A stretch of DNA of 5,182 nt, taken from an uncultured Planctomycetaceae bacterium (lineage in GTDB: Bacteria; Planctomycetota; Planctomycetia; Pirellulales; Pirellulaceae). A program made the position numbers and the translations under genes. The notes under the pieces are model-generated. The model was not told where the DNA came from and did no database searches. It was given only the letters and a program-made list of their open reading frames with translations. This document shows positions 5,150 through 5,182 of the stretch, one piece after another; the stretch's first letter is position 1, and the number at the start of each line of letters is the position of its first letter. The DNA lies in NCBI GenBank assembly GCA_903921945.1, contig CAIXSC010000655.1, positions 1 through 5,182 of the forward strand. Reading direction: 5' to 3'.

Positions 5150-5182
5150 TCGCCTACGCTCGCCAGTGAGTCCCGCCCGGAA
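5146..5182 (-). CDS. Probable C-terminal end of an upstream gene, overlapping pgsA by ATGA
   Basis: In the minus-strand frame one base off from pgsA, the sequence is open from the right edge and reads SGRDSLASVGE followed by TGA, the stop lying inside ATGA at the pgsA start. A 4-bp stop/start overlap is a common operon junction. Only 11 residues are visible, so no family can be assigned. In other bacteria rimO, encoding a ribosomal protein S12 methylthiotransferase, often lies just before pgsA and would be a reasonable guess, but nothing in these residues proves it. The fragment could also be non-coding leader. Confidence 0.35.
   Translation of the reverse strand, partial: SGRDSLASVGE

Overview
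The window looks like ordinary chromosome from a GC-rich bacterium, most likely a planctomycete of the Pirellulales type. This is inference. It rests on the high GC, on the weak or absent Shine-Dalgarno sites before most genes, and above all on a Tat-exported Gfo/Idh/MocA oxidoreductase, a family strongly expanded in that phylum. No 16S, tRNA or other phylogenetic marker is present.

All supported genes lie on the minus strand, so transcription runs from the right edge to the left. In that order they are: (1) the last residues of a probable upstream gene overlapping the next start by ATGA (5146-5182); (2) pgsA, phosphatidylglycerophosphate synthase (4574-5149); (3) a LOG-family nucleotide phosphoribohydrolase-like protein (3702-4484); (4) a Tat-signal Gfo/Idh/MocA oxidoreductase (2034-3500); (5) an RluA-type pseudouridine synthase (1243-1944); (6) a VanZ-family membrane protein (645-1097); (7) the N-terminal part of a YnjB-like lipoprotein, an ABC-transporter solute-binding protein that runs off the left edge (1-394).

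The gaps are 89 to about 250 bp. Several contain inverted repeats: 1988-2015 after the oxidoreductase, 3593-3626 before it, and 4512-4536 before the LOG gene. These suggest mostly separate transcription units rather than one operon. The genes do not form a single pathway: they cover phospholipid synthesis, nucleotide/cytokinin-type hydrolysis, periplasmic sugar-type redox chemistry, RNA modification, an unknown membrane function and solute uptake.

The most unusual non-coding feature is a 144-bp tandem array of a 12-bp unit (398-541), partly organised into two 36-bp higher-order units, directly upstream of the lipoprotein gene. Because its period is a multiple of three, it creates several long spurious reading frames on both strands. 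I found no mobile element, CRISPR array, RNA gene or convincing new multi-gene system.
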